A DNA stretch of 64,000 nt. Source: Treponema sp. (lineage in GTDB: Bacteria; Spirochaetota; Spirochaetia; Treponematales; Breznakiellaceae). Below, piece by piece: positions 17,894-26,424 of this stretch. The stretch spans positions 1 to 64,000 of the forward strand of contig JAISBR010000085.1 of NCBI GenBank assembly GCA_031266095.1, given 5' to 3'. The position numbers and the translations under genes are program-made. Within the stretch, counting starts at the first letter, position 1. Every line of letters begins with the position of its first letter. The notes below the pieces were generated by a model. The model did no database searches. It was not told the origin of the DNA and saw only the letters and a program-made list of their open reading frames with translations.

Positions 17894-17926
17894 GCGCCAG
17901 CCATTTTATATGGCTGGCGCTTTTTT
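17894..17926 (+). terminator. Rho-independent terminator of the sugar/polyol operon
   Basis: A perfect 10-base stem, GCGCCAGCCA at 17894-17903 and TGGCTGGCGC at 17911-17920, has a 7-base loop and is followed by six T. Confidence 0.93.
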
Positions 17927-17991
17927 ATGGACCACAGTCTGCCGATAAATATAGCAGGTTTCTAAAACCGGACAGACAGAGCCTTATTTGC

Positions 17992-19173
17992 ATGAAAAAC
18001 ACGGGAAAATCTTCCGGAAAACCGGAATTATCGAAGAAGCCCTCCAGGACCAGGGCGAAAAGACCACGCGCCAAAAGGCGAAAAAAGCCGGGGGTTTCCG
18101 ACGCCTTTAGGGCGGCTATACTGGCGGCTGTTTTAATCGCGGCCGCGGGTTTTATCTCAACGGCCGTTATTGTTGTCCATTCTACCATGAACCGGACGGC
18201 GTCCGGGGGAACAGCCCTTATCCCGGTGATCGAGCAGCCCGTTCCGGAAAAGGCTGTCCCTGAAAAACCGCTTGAACGTTCCGTTCCGGCCGCTGCTCCC
18301 GCGAAACCGCTTGAAAGCTCATCCCCCTCAATATCGACGGCAAGGCCCGGTCCGGCTGATCCGGCAAGGCCGGTGGAACATACCGCAAAACCGGCCGCCC
18401 CGCCGCCGGCCAGGTCCACGCCGCTAAGCTCTCCTGCCGCGGCAAGGCCGGCGGCCCCCGCCGAACATCCCCGTCCGCCTGAACAGCCAAAGCCGGAACA
18501 CCGGGGGACTCTGGTTTTTGTCATAGACGACGCGGGTAATAATCTGCGGGAACTGGAACCCTTTCTCCGTTTTCCCGGCTCTCTGACCATCGCCGTTTTG
18601 CCGGGCCTGCCCCATTCGGCGGAGGCCGCCCGGCGTATCAGGGCGGCGGGTAAGGAGGTGTTCCTCCATCAGCCTATGGAAGCCGTTGGGGGACAGGCGC
18701 CGGGCCCCGGCGCGATCTATTCGGGGATGAACGCGGACGAGATACGGGCGATACTCAGACGGAACATGTCGGAAATTGGGCCTATCGCGGGAATGAATAA
18801 CCACCAGGGGTCAAAGATCACCATGGACCGGGAGGCGATGGAAACCGTACTTGCCTTTTGCCGTGAACAGGGGATATATTTTCTTGATTCCAGAACCATT
18901 GCCGAAACAGCGGCGCCCGCTGCGGCGGAACGGCTGGGCATGAAGATCGGGGAACGGGACGTGTTTATCGACAACGAACAGGAAAAATCCTCAATGATCC
19001 GCTATATCAGGGAGGGCATTAACCGGGCGGAACAGCGGGGCAGCGTGGTAATGATAGGTCATACCTGGTCGCCGGAACTAGGGCCGCTTCTCACGGAACT
19101 TTATGCGGAACTCATCAAACAAGGCTATTCTCTGAGTACCGCCTCCACCCTGATAGCGGGCCGGGCCAAGTGA
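17992..19173 (+). CDS. Divergent polysaccharide deacetylase family protein (YibQ/DUF610)
   Basis: A 393-aa envelope protein. A basic N-terminus (about 40 residues rich in Lys/Arg) is followed by one membrane segment (AAILAAVLIAAAGFISTAVIVV), then a 110-residue Pro/Ala/Lys-rich linker, then the catalytic-type domain from about residue 175. That domain starts LVFVIDDAGNN (the DD pair of the family), continues FLHQPMEA and GMNNHQGSKIT (His) and ends VMIGHTWSPE. These match the NodB-like divergent deacetylases. The true substrate of the family is not established. tsaD follows after nine bases. Confidence 0.85.
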   Translation: MKNTGKSSGKPELSKKPSRTRAKRPRAKRRKKPGVSDAFRAAILAAVLIAAAGFISTAVIVVHSTMNRTASGGTALIPVIEQPVPEKAVPEKPLERSVPAAAPAKPLESSSPSISTARPGPADPARPVEHTAKPAAPPPARSTPLSSPAAARPAAPAEHPRPPEQPKPEHRGTLVFVIDDAGNNLRELEPFLRFPGSLTIAVLPGLPHSAEAARRIRAAGKEVFLHQPMEAVGGQAPGPGAIYSGMNADEIRAILRRNMSEIGPIAGMNNHQGSKITMDREAMETVLAFCREQGIYFLDSRTIAETAAPAAAERLGMKIGERDVFIDNEQEKSSMIRYIREGINRAEQRGSVVMIGHTWSPELGPLLTELYAELIKQGYSLSTASTLIAGRAK

Positions 19174-19182
19174 GCGTGTAAT

Positions 19183-20244
19183 ATGCGGGTACTCGGCATA
19201 GAATCATCCTGCGATGAATGCGCCGCCGCAGTGGTGGAGGACGGCAGGAAGGTACTCTCCAATGTAGTGGCCACTCAGATACCCTTTCACGCGGCTTACA
19301 ATGGGGTAGTTCCTGAAATCGCCAGCCGCAAACACACCGAATGGATTTACACGGTAGTGAAGGAAGCCCTGGACACGGCCGGCCTTGAACCAGGGGACAT
19401 TGACGCCGTAGCGGTAACAAACCGCCCGGGGCTTCTTGGGTCCCTCCTCGTGGGCCTCTCCTTTGCCAAGGCTTTTGCCTGGGCGCGGAGCATCCCCCTT
19501 ATCGCCGTCGACCACATGCTGGCCCATCTGTATGCCCCACGCCTCACGGCTGACTATCCCCCTGAGTATCCGTTCCTGGGACTCCTGGTCTCGGGCGGGC
19601 ATACTATCATTTGCCGGGCGGATAATTTTGATAACATCACCGTATTGGGAACTACCATTGACGACGCGGTGGGAGAGGCCTTTGACAAAGTGGCAAAGTA
19701 TTACCGGTTCGGTTACCCCGGCGGCCCGGTAATCGACCAGATGGCCCAATCCGGCGACAGCGAAGCCTTTCGCTTTCCCCTGCCGAGTCTCCACAAAGGG
19801 GAGCACCGTCATGATGTTTCCTATTCGGGACTGAAAACCGCGGTGATAAATCAGTTGGAATTGTTTGCGTGTAAACGGCGCACTGGGGAAGGAGAGACTT
19901 CCTCCGATTCCGCCGTTCCCCCCTGGACCACCGCTCACGACATTGCCGCGTCTTTTCAGAAAACCGCAGTGGACATTCTGCTGCGGGCGCTGTTCAACGC
20001 CGCCCGGGACACCGGCCTTTCAGTCATCGTAGCCGGCGGCGGTGTTGCCGCCAACTCGTACCTCCGCGCCCGCCTCGCGGAGCGGAAAGATCTCCACTGC
20101 GTGTTTCCACCGCCGGAACTCTGCGGCGACAACGGCGCTATGGTAGCCGGAATCGCTTATCACTACCTTGTCCGGGGCGAACACTCTCCCTTAAGCGTTA
20201 CCCCGTCGGCCCGTGTTACCGGTTTCAAAAAAAAGTACCCGTGA
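19183..20244 (+). CDS. tsaD: tRNA N6-threonylcarbamoyladenosine transferase TsaD
   Basis: Transfers the threonylcarbamoyl group to A37 of ANN-decoding tRNAs, with TsaB and TsaE. The 353-aa length is normal. Motifs: LGIESSCDECAAAVV, the metal-binding HMLAHLYAP (HxxxH), GLLVSGGHT, DDAVGEAFDKVAK, YPGGPVID, VAGGVAANSYLR-like (IVAGGGVAANSYLR) and CGDNGAMVAGIA with the metal-binding Asp. It starts at ATG 19183. A short insert (about residues 230-245, acidic/Ser-rich) is longer than usual. Confidence 0.96.
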   Translation: MRVLGIESSCDECAAAVVEDGRKVLSNVVATQIPFHAAYNGVVPEIASRKHTEWIYTVVKEALDTAGLEPGDIDAVAVTNRPGLLGSLLVGLSFAKAFAWARSIPLIAVDHMLAHLYAPRLTADYPPEYPFLGLLVSGGHTIICRADNFDNITVLGTTIDDAVGEAFDKVAKYYRFGYPGGPVIDQMAQSGDSEAFRFPLPSLHKGEHRHDVSYSGLKTAVINQLELFACKRRTGEGETSSDSAVPPWTTAHDIAASFQKTAVDILLRALFNAARDTGLSVIVAGGGVAANSYLRARLAERKDLHCVFPPPELCGDNGAMVAGIAYHYLVRGEHSPLSVTPSARVTGFKKKYP

Positions 20245-20298
20245 GTACCCCGAATACAACGCAGACGCCTCCGATAGATAGTAATAGGAGTGATTAGC

Positions 20299-21063
20299 AT
20301 GGCAGTCATCAACAATGAAAACGAGGTTTTACACCGTGTCCGGGTAAAACTCTACCCAAACTACCTGCCCAAAGTGGAGGGCGCGTACATCGCCCGCATG
20401 GACAACGAGGCCTCCCTTACGGTCGAGGAAGTCTGCGCCGCGCTCAAGAACCGGGGCGGCTTTACCGGGAACTACGACGACCTCGTGGAACACGTCCGCC
20501 AGTTCTTCGACGAGGCCGCCTACCAGCTCTGCGACGGCTTCGCGGTCAACACGGGCTATTTCTCCGTGCACCCCAACGTGGGCGGCACCTTCGACAAAAT
20601 AACCGAAGGCCGCGACACGGACAAGCACCCGATAACCTTCCGCTTCCGCGCCCGCGCGCCCCTGCGCGCCCTGGCGGAGCACATCGTCGTGGAAGTGGAG
20701 GGCCTCGCGGACTCCTCCGGTTACATCGGCGAGTTCATCGACATAAGCACCGGAGCCGTCAACGAAACCCTGACCCCCGGCGGCCAGTTCAGCATATCGG
20801 GCCACCGGATCAGGGTGGACGGGGACAAACCGGAGGTGGGCGTGTACTTCGTGTCCGCCGCCGATCCCGTGCAGCGGGTCAAAGCGGCCGGGCATTTGGC
20901 GGAGAACGCGGTCGGCCGCGTCATCGGCGCCATCCCCGCTCTTACGCCCGGCGAGTGGAAGCCGGAAATCCTTACCCAGTACAGTCCCGGCAGCTTTTCC
21001 CTCAAAGAACCCCGCGTCATCGAAAGTTCCCTTGTCCTCACCGTGCCGGAACCCCATCCCTAA
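20299..21063 (+). CDS. DUF4469/HU-like domain protein, GC-rich
   Basis: A 254-aa soluble protein. Residues 1-125 resemble an IHF/HU-like DNA-binding fold (LTVEEVCAALKNRGGFTGNYDDLVEHVRQFFDEAAYQLCDGFAVNTGYFSVHPNVGGTF...). Residues 165-254 resemble a C-terminal Ig-like DUF4469 domain (TGAVNETLTPGGQFSISGHRIRVDG, VGVYFV). I recognise this build from uncharacterised Treponema and Bacteroidetes proteins; function unknown. The start at ATG 20299 is set by AGGAG at 20286. Codon use is strikingly C-ending and GC-rich compared with neighbours such as tsaD, suggesting transfer. A 22-bp palindromic tandem array begins 20 bases after its stop. Confidence 0.6.
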   Translation: MAVINNENEVLHRVRVKLYPNYLPKVEGAYIARMDNEASLTVEEVCAALKNRGGFTGNYDDLVEHVRQFFDEAAYQLCDGFAVNTGYFSVHPNVGGTFDKITEGRDTDKHPITFRFRARAPLRALAEHIVVEVEGLADSSGYIGEFIDISTGAVNETLTPGGQFSISGHRIRVDGDKPEVGVYFVSAADPVQRVKAAGHLAENAVGRVIGAIPALTPGEWKPEILTQYSPGSFSLKEPRVIESSLVLTVPEPHP

Positions 21064-21084
21064 CCCGGTCTCCCTACTTTCCCG

Positions 21085-21171
21085 CACATAGACTATGTGT
21101 GTCTCGCACATAGACTATGTGTGTCCTGCACATAGACTATGTGTGTCCCTCCACTTAGGCTAGGTGTGTCC
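21085..21171. repeat. Tandem array of a 22-bp palindromic unit
   Basis: Three near-identical units start at 21085, 21107 and 21129, each containing the palindrome CACATAGACTATGTG. A diverged fourth (CACTTAGGCTAGGTG) starts at 21152. Spacing is 22, 22 and 23 bases. Each unit would form a small hairpin in RNA or single-stranded DNA. Confidence 0.9.
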
Positions 21172-21354
21172 CTCTGTTCATACCGGGAGACAGGCCCCTC
21201 CTTTCGCTTACTATCGGGTAATCATCAGGGCGGCGCCATGGATGGCGCTGTAACCAGGCCGGCCCACAAAAAAGCCCCGCGGGGCAATTCCTGCGGGCAT
21301 AACTGCCGCCTTTTTCCGACAGGCAGCAATCAGCAGTAAAGAACTTACCGCCAC

Positions 21355-21576
21355 GTCGCCGAAGTCGAAAAAGTTTTTCTGTATCTTTACTGAGGCTGTT
21401 CCAAAACTTCAGTTTTTGGAACAGCTTCCTTTAAAAACCGCGGTTTTGTAGGCTATAGGCCGAAAAACCGCAAGAGCTTGTTCCATCGAACCGAAGGTTC
21501 GCACCATGCGCTTTAGCGCATAGTCAATTAGTTTTGGAACAAGCTCTACTTTCTGAACTTTTTCGACTTCGGCGAC
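21355..21576. repeat. 222-bp nested multi-arm palindromic element
   Basis: A perfect 21-base inverted repeat (21355-21375 with 21556-21576) encloses a multi-hairpin segment at 21392-21546. That segment has one hairpin built from GGCTGTTCC...GGAACAGC (from 21392), a middle hairpin with AAAAACCGC repeats, and a cruciform (GAGCTTGTTCC...GGAACAAGCTC) with two inner arms, CGAACCGAAGGTTCG and ATGCGCTTTAGCGCAT. The inner 155 bases recur in opposite orientation at 58509-58633. No coding capacity is seen. The rest of the 21064-21627 gap holds only the 22-bp array and a short IS605-like hairpin. Confidence 0.88.
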
Positions 21577-21608
21577 TTTGTGGTTAAAAATTGCGGTGGG
21601 TCAAGAAT

Positions 21609-21647
21609 AGCCCTGAAGGGCGGGCTATTAAATCCCTCGGCACGAAC
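21609..21647. repeat. IS200/IS605-like end hairpin repeat (copy 1)
   Basis: Contains the hairpin GCCCTGAAGGGC followed by GGGCTATTAAATCCC and CACGAA. The same layout occurs at 30465, 48430 and 48500. Subterminal hairpins with this CCTGAAGGG core are typical of IS200/IS605 ends and of derived REP- or PATE-like sequences. It overlaps the 3' end of the AraC gene and supplies its last codons and stop. Confidence 0.6.
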
Positions 21648-22545
21648 AAGCGGCCTTGTCCCGGTTTTTCTTGCGGTAATCACGGGGGGTTATTCCCATG
21701 ATTTTGTTAAACACCTCCGTGTAGTAACTCGCGTTGTTGAATCCACAGTTTCCCGCAATTTCGGTAATACTGATATCGGTACCGGCAAGAAGATTGAGAC
21801 TTTTCTTTATCCGGTAATGCAGCAGATACTCAAAAGCTGTTTGACGCAGGGTTTGTTTAAAAAGGTTACAGCACTTACTACGGCACATTATACCGGAGGC
21901 GGCAATATCATCCAGGGTTATTTTTTCTGTGTAATGAGCATGGATAAACCCTATCATGTTTTTGAGACCCTTTATCAATTCCGGCCTTCCCGGCGGGATT
22001 CCCGTTTCAGCCGGGACGTTTTTATAAAAGAGACGCATGAGAAAATAGAATTGACTTTGAAGATGTAATTCATACCCATCGGGCCGTTCCCGGACAACCC
22101 GGGTGAGGGCCGTTAAACAGGATAGAGCCCGGCGCTGCCAGCCGGATTCGGGGGACAAGACGAGGGCATCCCTTCCGGGGTCATAGAGGAAAGGATCAAT
22201 AAAGCGGCTCTCAATATGGATATTGCTCCGAAGCAGGGACGGATGCAGTAAAAGACAGGTGAAGCGGCAATTGTGGGCGCTTTCCGTACCGGGGGCGCCG
22301 AAATGGAGCCGGTTGGAATTCACAAATATCCCCATCCCCTTTGAAAGCTGATAGGTAACATCGTTGACAAAATAAGACATGGTTCCTTCGGTGACAATCG
22401 TGAATTCCAGATCCTCATGCCAATGGCAGTCGGCGGCATAATTTATAAACTGATCCAGCCAGAAGGCCAGCGACGAAACCGGAATATCCGGCGAACTGTA
22501 TTGAATAATCTCTGAAAGATTTTCCCGTACTGTTATCTGAAACAC
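21628..22545 (-). CDS. AraC-family transcriptional regulator
   Basis: A 305-aa regulator. The N-terminal half is a cupin-like sensor domain (CHWHEDLEFTIVTEGTMSYFVNDVTYQLSKGMGIFVNSNRLHFG). The C-terminal 100 residues hold two helix-turn-helix motifs: ITLDDIAASGIMCRSKCCNLFKQ and ISITEIAGNCGFNNASYYTEVFNKIMGITPRDYR. The start is GTG 22545; no good ribosome site is visible. The last residues come from an IS605-like repeat, so the tail may differ from relatives. It diverges from the acetyltransferase gene at 22704, which could be a target. Confidence 0.9.
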   Translation of the reverse strand: MFQITVRENLSEIIQYSSPDIPVSSLAFWLDQFINYAADCHWHEDLEFTIVTEGTMSYFVNDVTYQLSKGMGIFVNSNRLHFGAPGTESAHNCRFTCLLLHPSLLRSNIHIESRFIDPFLYDPGRDALVLSPESGWQRRALSCLTALTRVVRERPDGYELHLQSQFYFLMRLFYKNVPAETGIPPGRPELIKGLKNMIGFIHAHYTEKITLDDIAASGIMCRSKCCNLFKQTLRQTAFEYLLHYRIKKSLNLLAGTDISITEIAGNCGFNNASYYTEVFNKIMGITPRDYRKKNRDKAACSCRGI

Positions 22546-22703
22546 AGTTTTACTCTACAAAATACTATAGTTATAGTTTTAGAGAAAAAAACGATAGCAA
22601 CATCCGGAATAGCATATCATAATAATTATGATCCGGCAAGGGATACCGAACATTAAGAATTCAAGTGAGAGGACCTTTGCTGCGGGCTGTAAGGAGGAAG
22701 GGA

Positions 22704-23357
22704 TTGATATACCATTATGGCGACCCTGGAATAACAGGGGAACGGCTTAAATATATGGAGAAACTGTACGATTACAATGCTACCAGACCATTGGAACAAG
22801 ATAAGAGACGGCGGCTTCTAAAAGGAATGTTTGCCGAAATCGGTGATAATTGTCATATAGAAACACCACTCCACGCGAACTGGGGCTGTCATCATGTACA
22901 TTTTGGAAACGGTATCTATTGCAGCTTCAATATAACCCTTCTGGATGATATGGATATCTACATCGGTGATAATTGCGTACTTGCGCCAAATGTAGTTGTC
23001 TCCACGGTGGATCATCCCCTATTCCCCACATCGAGAGAAGACAATTGCGTATTTACTTTCCCCGTACGTATAGGTAAAAACATTTGGATCAGTTCCGGTG
23101 TCCAGATACTTCCGGGTGTAACGATAGGTGATAATGCGGTAATAGGAGCGGGAAGCGTTGTTACGAATAGTATTCCCCCAAATGTGATCGCCATTGGTGT
23201 TCCATGCCGGGTTATTCGTGGGATTGAAGAAAAAGGCGGAAAATACTTTTTTAAGGATAAAGCGCTTGATGTGTGGGAACGTGACCTAGACCGTGATTTG
23301 AACCTTACAAACCCCAGTAGCCCGCCACGGCGTAACAGAGAAAAGTCAGGACCGTAA
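22704..23357 (+). CDS. Maltose/galactoside O-acetyltransferase-like hexapeptide transferase
   Basis: A 217-aa left-handed beta-helix acetyltransferase of the LbH_MAT_GAT group. It has the N-terminal Mac segment (ITGERLKYMEKLYDYNATRP), then hexapeptide repeats, the catalytic His in STVDHPLFP, and IGAGSVVTNSIPPNVIAIGVPCRVIR. It would acetylate a sugar hydroxyl with acetyl-CoA. I choose TTG 22704 as start because AAGGAGG (22691-22697) lies at ideal spacing and the family's N-terminus begins here; a GTG at 22665 would add 13 unsupported residues. The C-terminus overlaps the convergent transporter gene by 53 bases, which is unusually long. Confidence 0.85.
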   Translation: MIYHYGDPGITGERLKYMEKLYDYNATRPLEQDKRRRLLKGMFAEIGDNCHIETPLHANWGCHHVHFGNGIYCSFNITLLDDMDIYIGDNCVLAPNVVVSTVDHPLFPTSREDNCVFTFPVRIGKNIWISSGVQILPGVTIGDNAVIGAGSVVTNSIPPNVIAIGVPCRVIRGIEEKGGKYFFKDKALDVWERDLDRDLNLTNPSSPPRRNREKSGP

Positions 23358-25230
23358 CAGCGATCACGTAGGGCAGCTTGGCCTGATAATAGCTTATTGG
23401 ATTTACGCCCAGCATTGAACCGATAAAAAAGATATCTCCCATGGCGATTTCGTTCCCCAGCAAACCGGCGGCGCAGACCGCGCCAACATAGAGCGCGGCA
23501 TTTCCCTCCAGGGAGACGGCAAAACTCACCGCGATGGGCATGCCGATAGCGTACATGGCCCAGGGGTTATCAAACAGGGCGCCCACAAAAGTACAAACGC
23601 CGAAGATAATAACGGGCATCAGCCAAGATTGTCCCCGGATAACATCCCGCACAAGCTCATTAAGCCAGGTGGAAAAACCAAGCTCCTCCATGCCGTTGGC
23701 GAAACATTTCCCTATAAGAAACATAACAATAGGGGCGATCATGCTCTCAACGCCATGAATAATATTTTTGAAAAACTGATCGGGGGACATGTACTGCTGA
23801 AAACAGTACAGAAAAAAGGTACAGAACAAGGTGATAATCATCCCGTACAGCACATTTACCTGAAACTCGCCCGCCTCAAGAGTCCCGGTAACGATCGACG
23901 CGACAATAAGAACCAGCACCGGCAGTAACAGGTTTAGTACCTGTCCCCGATAGGCCGGATCATCTTCCGCATCGGGATTATCCGTACCTTCAGGCCACAG
24001 ATCTCCTCCTTTCCGTACCCTGTTTACCGCTTTTTTCAGAGCGCCGACAAGAGGCAGCTTTTCAAGGGCAAGGAGTATGATCATTATAACCGTGACAATC
24101 GCGGCAAAATTATAACGGGCAGCTTCGAAAAAAAGTCCCCTATCTCCGCTGGATATAACGATAAGACCGGTAAGGTAAATGCCGGTGAGGGATATGGGAC
24201 TTAAAATGCATAACGCACCCGGCGACATTCCCATAACCATAGCGGATTTCTCCCGGGGAATTTTTTTTTCGTCCGCCACAGGCGTAAAGCACGCGCCGTT
24301 TATGAGGATAGACAAATACTCATCAATGGCGATGAGGATCATTGATACAAACGCGGCCAGCAGCGTCCCCTGGGCGCTCTTTATTTTTTGCTCGGCGATA
24401 TGCTTTAAGGCGTTGATACTCCCCGATGTGGAAAAAAGTCTGGTCAGGGCCCCCATCAGCACGACCATCAGAATAATATCAGCCGCATCGGTGATCGTTG
24501 TTAATATATGGGTATAAAAGGCCCCCGCGAAATTTAGTTTCGCGAGGAGTATCATGACGTACAGTACCGAAAGCACCAGAGTCTCCAGGGCGCGTTTGGT
24601 GATGATCATATAGGCCACCATGAACACAAGGGGAGAAGAAAGCCAAAGCGGGTGCATCCGCCCTGCGGCGGGATCAGGGGCAAACAGCAGAACGATGAAA
24701 AAAATCAAACACACAGCATAATAATTAAAAAAAAGCGAGGGCAGGGTCAGCCTCTTCTTGAAACCCGAATAGCCTAAGCCGCGCTTGGAATTGAGCAGCC
24801 TGACAAGTTTCCGGTACCGTTCCGACTGCTGCCCATAGACATTTCTGAGGAAGAGACTGTAGATCCCCGAATGGTTCCGGGCCAGGGAAAGCAGTATTTT
24901 TTTATCAAGGACATACACCTGGACCGTTCCCCTTGACTGGATATCGGCCATGCGTTTATCGCCGGTAAGGGCGGCATATTCCCCAAAATACCGGCCGGGC
25001 CGCAGCTCATTGATCACTTCATTGTCCCAGCCCCTCACGGCAACGGTTCCCGATTCAATAAAGTACATGGCGTCCGCGTCATCCCCGGCACGGCAGATAT
25101 AGCTGTTATGCGCATACTCTTTCAGCACCAGGCTGCGCATGATAAAATCCAACAAGGCTCTATCATGCGCACCGGTCAGCTGGAAAAAATCCCGTATATA
25201 ATCGCGGGTTATGTATTTTGCCTCTCCCAT
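23305..25230 (-). CDS. Cyclic-nucleotide-binding domain fused to NhaC-like antiporter
   Basis: A 641-aa membrane protein. Residues 15-130 form a CRP-type cyclic nucleotide domain, with the phosphate cassette region FGEYAALTGDKRMADIQSRG. Residues 170-641 have about eleven membrane segments and the NhaC-type antiporter pattern (AFVSMILIAIDEYLSILINGACFTPVADE, ISLTGIYLTGLIVISSGD, CTFVGALFDNPWAMYAIGMPI, AGLLGNEIAMGDIFFIGSMLG). It probably exchanges Na+ or an organic substrate for H+ under control of a bound nucleotide; the substrate is unknown. It lies 17 bases after the PotD-like gene on the same strand, so the two are likely cotranscribed. Confidence 0.82.
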   Translation of the reverse strand: MGEAKYITRDYIRDFFQLTGAHDRALLDFIMRSLVLKEYAHNSYICRAGDDADAMYFIESGTVAVRGWDNEVINELRPGRYFGEYAALTGDKRMADIQSRGTVQVYVLDKKILLSLARNHSGIYSLFLRNVYGQQSERYRKLVRLLNSKRGLGYSGFKKRLTLPSLFFNYYAVCLIFFIVLLFAPDPAAGRMHPLWLSSPLVFMVAYMIITKRALETLVLSVLYVMILLAKLNFAGAFYTHILTTITDAADIILMVVLMGALTRLFSTSGSINALKHIAEQKIKSAQGTLLAAFVSMILIAIDEYLSILINGACFTPVADEKKIPREKSAMVMGMSPGALCILSPISLTGIYLTGLIVISSGDRGLFFEAARYNFAAIVTVIMIILLALEKLPLVGALKKAVNRVRKGGDLWPEGTDNPDAEDDPAYRGQVLNLLLPVLVLIVASIVTGTLEAGEFQVNVLYGMIITLFCTFFLYCFQQYMSPDQFFKNIIHGVESMIAPIVMFLIGKCFANGMEELGFSTWLNELVRDVIRGQSWLMPVIIFGVCTFVGALFDNPWAMYAIGMPIAVSFAVSLEGNAALYVGAVCAAGLLGNEIAMGDIFFIGSMLGVNPISYYQAKLPYVIAVTVLTFLCYAVAGYWGL

Positions 25231-25247
25231 AAATCGAGACAGCGTTT

Positions 25248-26291
25248 TTATTTATTGCCTACCGCCGACATGAATTCGCTCCATATCCGCTGATGCTCAT
25301 CTTCCGCCTCCTGACTTACAAAATTCTGGATCATCTCAAAATTGTTAAATCGGGGCAGGATAAGGAATTCCCGCAGTTCCGGTTTTATATACTGTTCCGA
25401 CGCCGTGTAGGTGCAATAGTAACCAAGCTCCTCAAAACACCGGGCGCCCCGCCTGGCATCAAGGATATAGTTCAGGAACCGGTGAGCAGCGTCAGCGTTA
25501 GGGGCATTGGCCGGAATAAAAGCGGCCATGACACCGAATCCTATGCCTTCCTTGGGGAATACCACTTTCAGATTGGGCTTTTGCCGCCTCGCCCTCATCA
25601 CCTGATCGGTATACATTACCGCCGCGGACAGCTTGCCGCTGATCAGATACTCATCAAGACTCGTATCCTCAATCGCCTGGATATTCGGCGCCAAAGCCTT
25701 AAGCTTCACTCCCGCAGCCCTGATATCGGCAAGTTCTTCGGTATTGTAGCTCTTGCCAAGCGTCTTAAGGGCCATCCCATTCATAACCCGGTAGTTCCCG
25801 ATAATACCTACACTGTTCCCGAGAGAATTATTCCACAGATCCGAATACCCCTTAATATCCTGACTTATTTTTGCAGGATCATACACAATGGTCTGTACCC
25901 CCGCGCCGTAGGGCACGGTGTACTCATCGTTGGGATCATAAAATTGATGCTGATAAAAGGGATTAACGTTGGGCAGATTGCTAATGCTTCTCTTGTCAAG
26001 TTTTCTCGCCAGGCCGTTTTCAATAACCAGCTCAATAATATAGTCATCGGCTATGACCAAATCGCAATTACTGGCTTCGGTACTTTGCAACATCAAAAGC
26101 ATATTCTCATTATAGTCAAACGTTTCATACACGATTTTCAGGCCGGGATTTTCCCGTTCAAAACCATCGAGAATTTCCTGAGGAAACATTTCCTCCCATG
26201 TGTAGATAACTAGTTCTTTATTCTGGGCCTGGAGCGCCGTAATCACGCTTAAAGCGATTACTATCGCCGCTAACCATATCTTCTTGTTCAT
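25248..26291 (-). CDS. PotD-like (spermidine/putrescine family) binding protein
   Basis: A 347-aa extracellular solute-binding protein (SBP_bac family 1/PotD type). The signal peptide is KKIWLAAIVIALSVITALQAQ, without a lipobox Cys. PotD-like features: LVIYTWEEMFPQEILDGFE, CDLVIADDYIIE, DEYTVPYGAGVQTIVYDP, GIGFGVMAAFIPANAPNADAAHRFLNYILD. I use ATG 26291, which has AGGAGG just upstream. No polyamine permease or ATPase genes are nearby; the next gene is the cyclic-nucleotide/NhaC fusion. A close paralogue lies at 46674-47720. Confidence 0.88.
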   Translation of the reverse strand: MNKKIWLAAIVIALSVITALQAQNKELVIYTWEEMFPQEILDGFERENPGLKIVYETFDYNENMLLMLQSTEASNCDLVIADDYIIELVIENGLARKLDKRSISNLPNVNPFYQHQFYDPNDEYTVPYGAGVQTIVYDPAKISQDIKGYSDLWNNSLGNSVGIIGNYRVMNGMALKTLGKSYNTEELADIRAAGVKLKALAPNIQAIEDTSLDEYLISGKLSAAVMYTDQVMRARRQKPNLKVVFPKEGIGFGVMAAFIPANAPNADAAHRFLNYILDARRGARCFEELGYYCTYTASEQYIKPELREFLILPRFNNFEMIQNFVSQEAEDEHQRIWSEFMSAVGNK

Positions 26292-26399
26292 ATTATCCCT
26301 CCTCATTTAATTGGCGCCTGTCCGTCACTGGGAGCAGGCGACCTAAACCCGCCTTTCCACAGCCCAAGACACGCGAAAAGCGGAGTCTGTCCACAAAGC

Positions 26400-26415
26400 A
26401 GCCGACTTTACGGCT
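26400..26415. repeat. Small hairpin between the RlpA-like and PotD-like genes
   Basis: AGCCG pairs with CGGCT around a 6-base loop, just downstream of the RlpA-like gene on the minus strand. It has no clear T-run, so a terminator role is uncertain. Confidence 0.35.
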
Positions 26416-26424
26416 CGAGATTGG

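Noticed and set aside
20329..21111. Minus-strand frame antisense to the HU-like gene
   Set aside because: GC-rich coding DNA with C-ending codons leaves the opposite strand open; no ribosome site and no family match, though the main gene is also uncharacterised.
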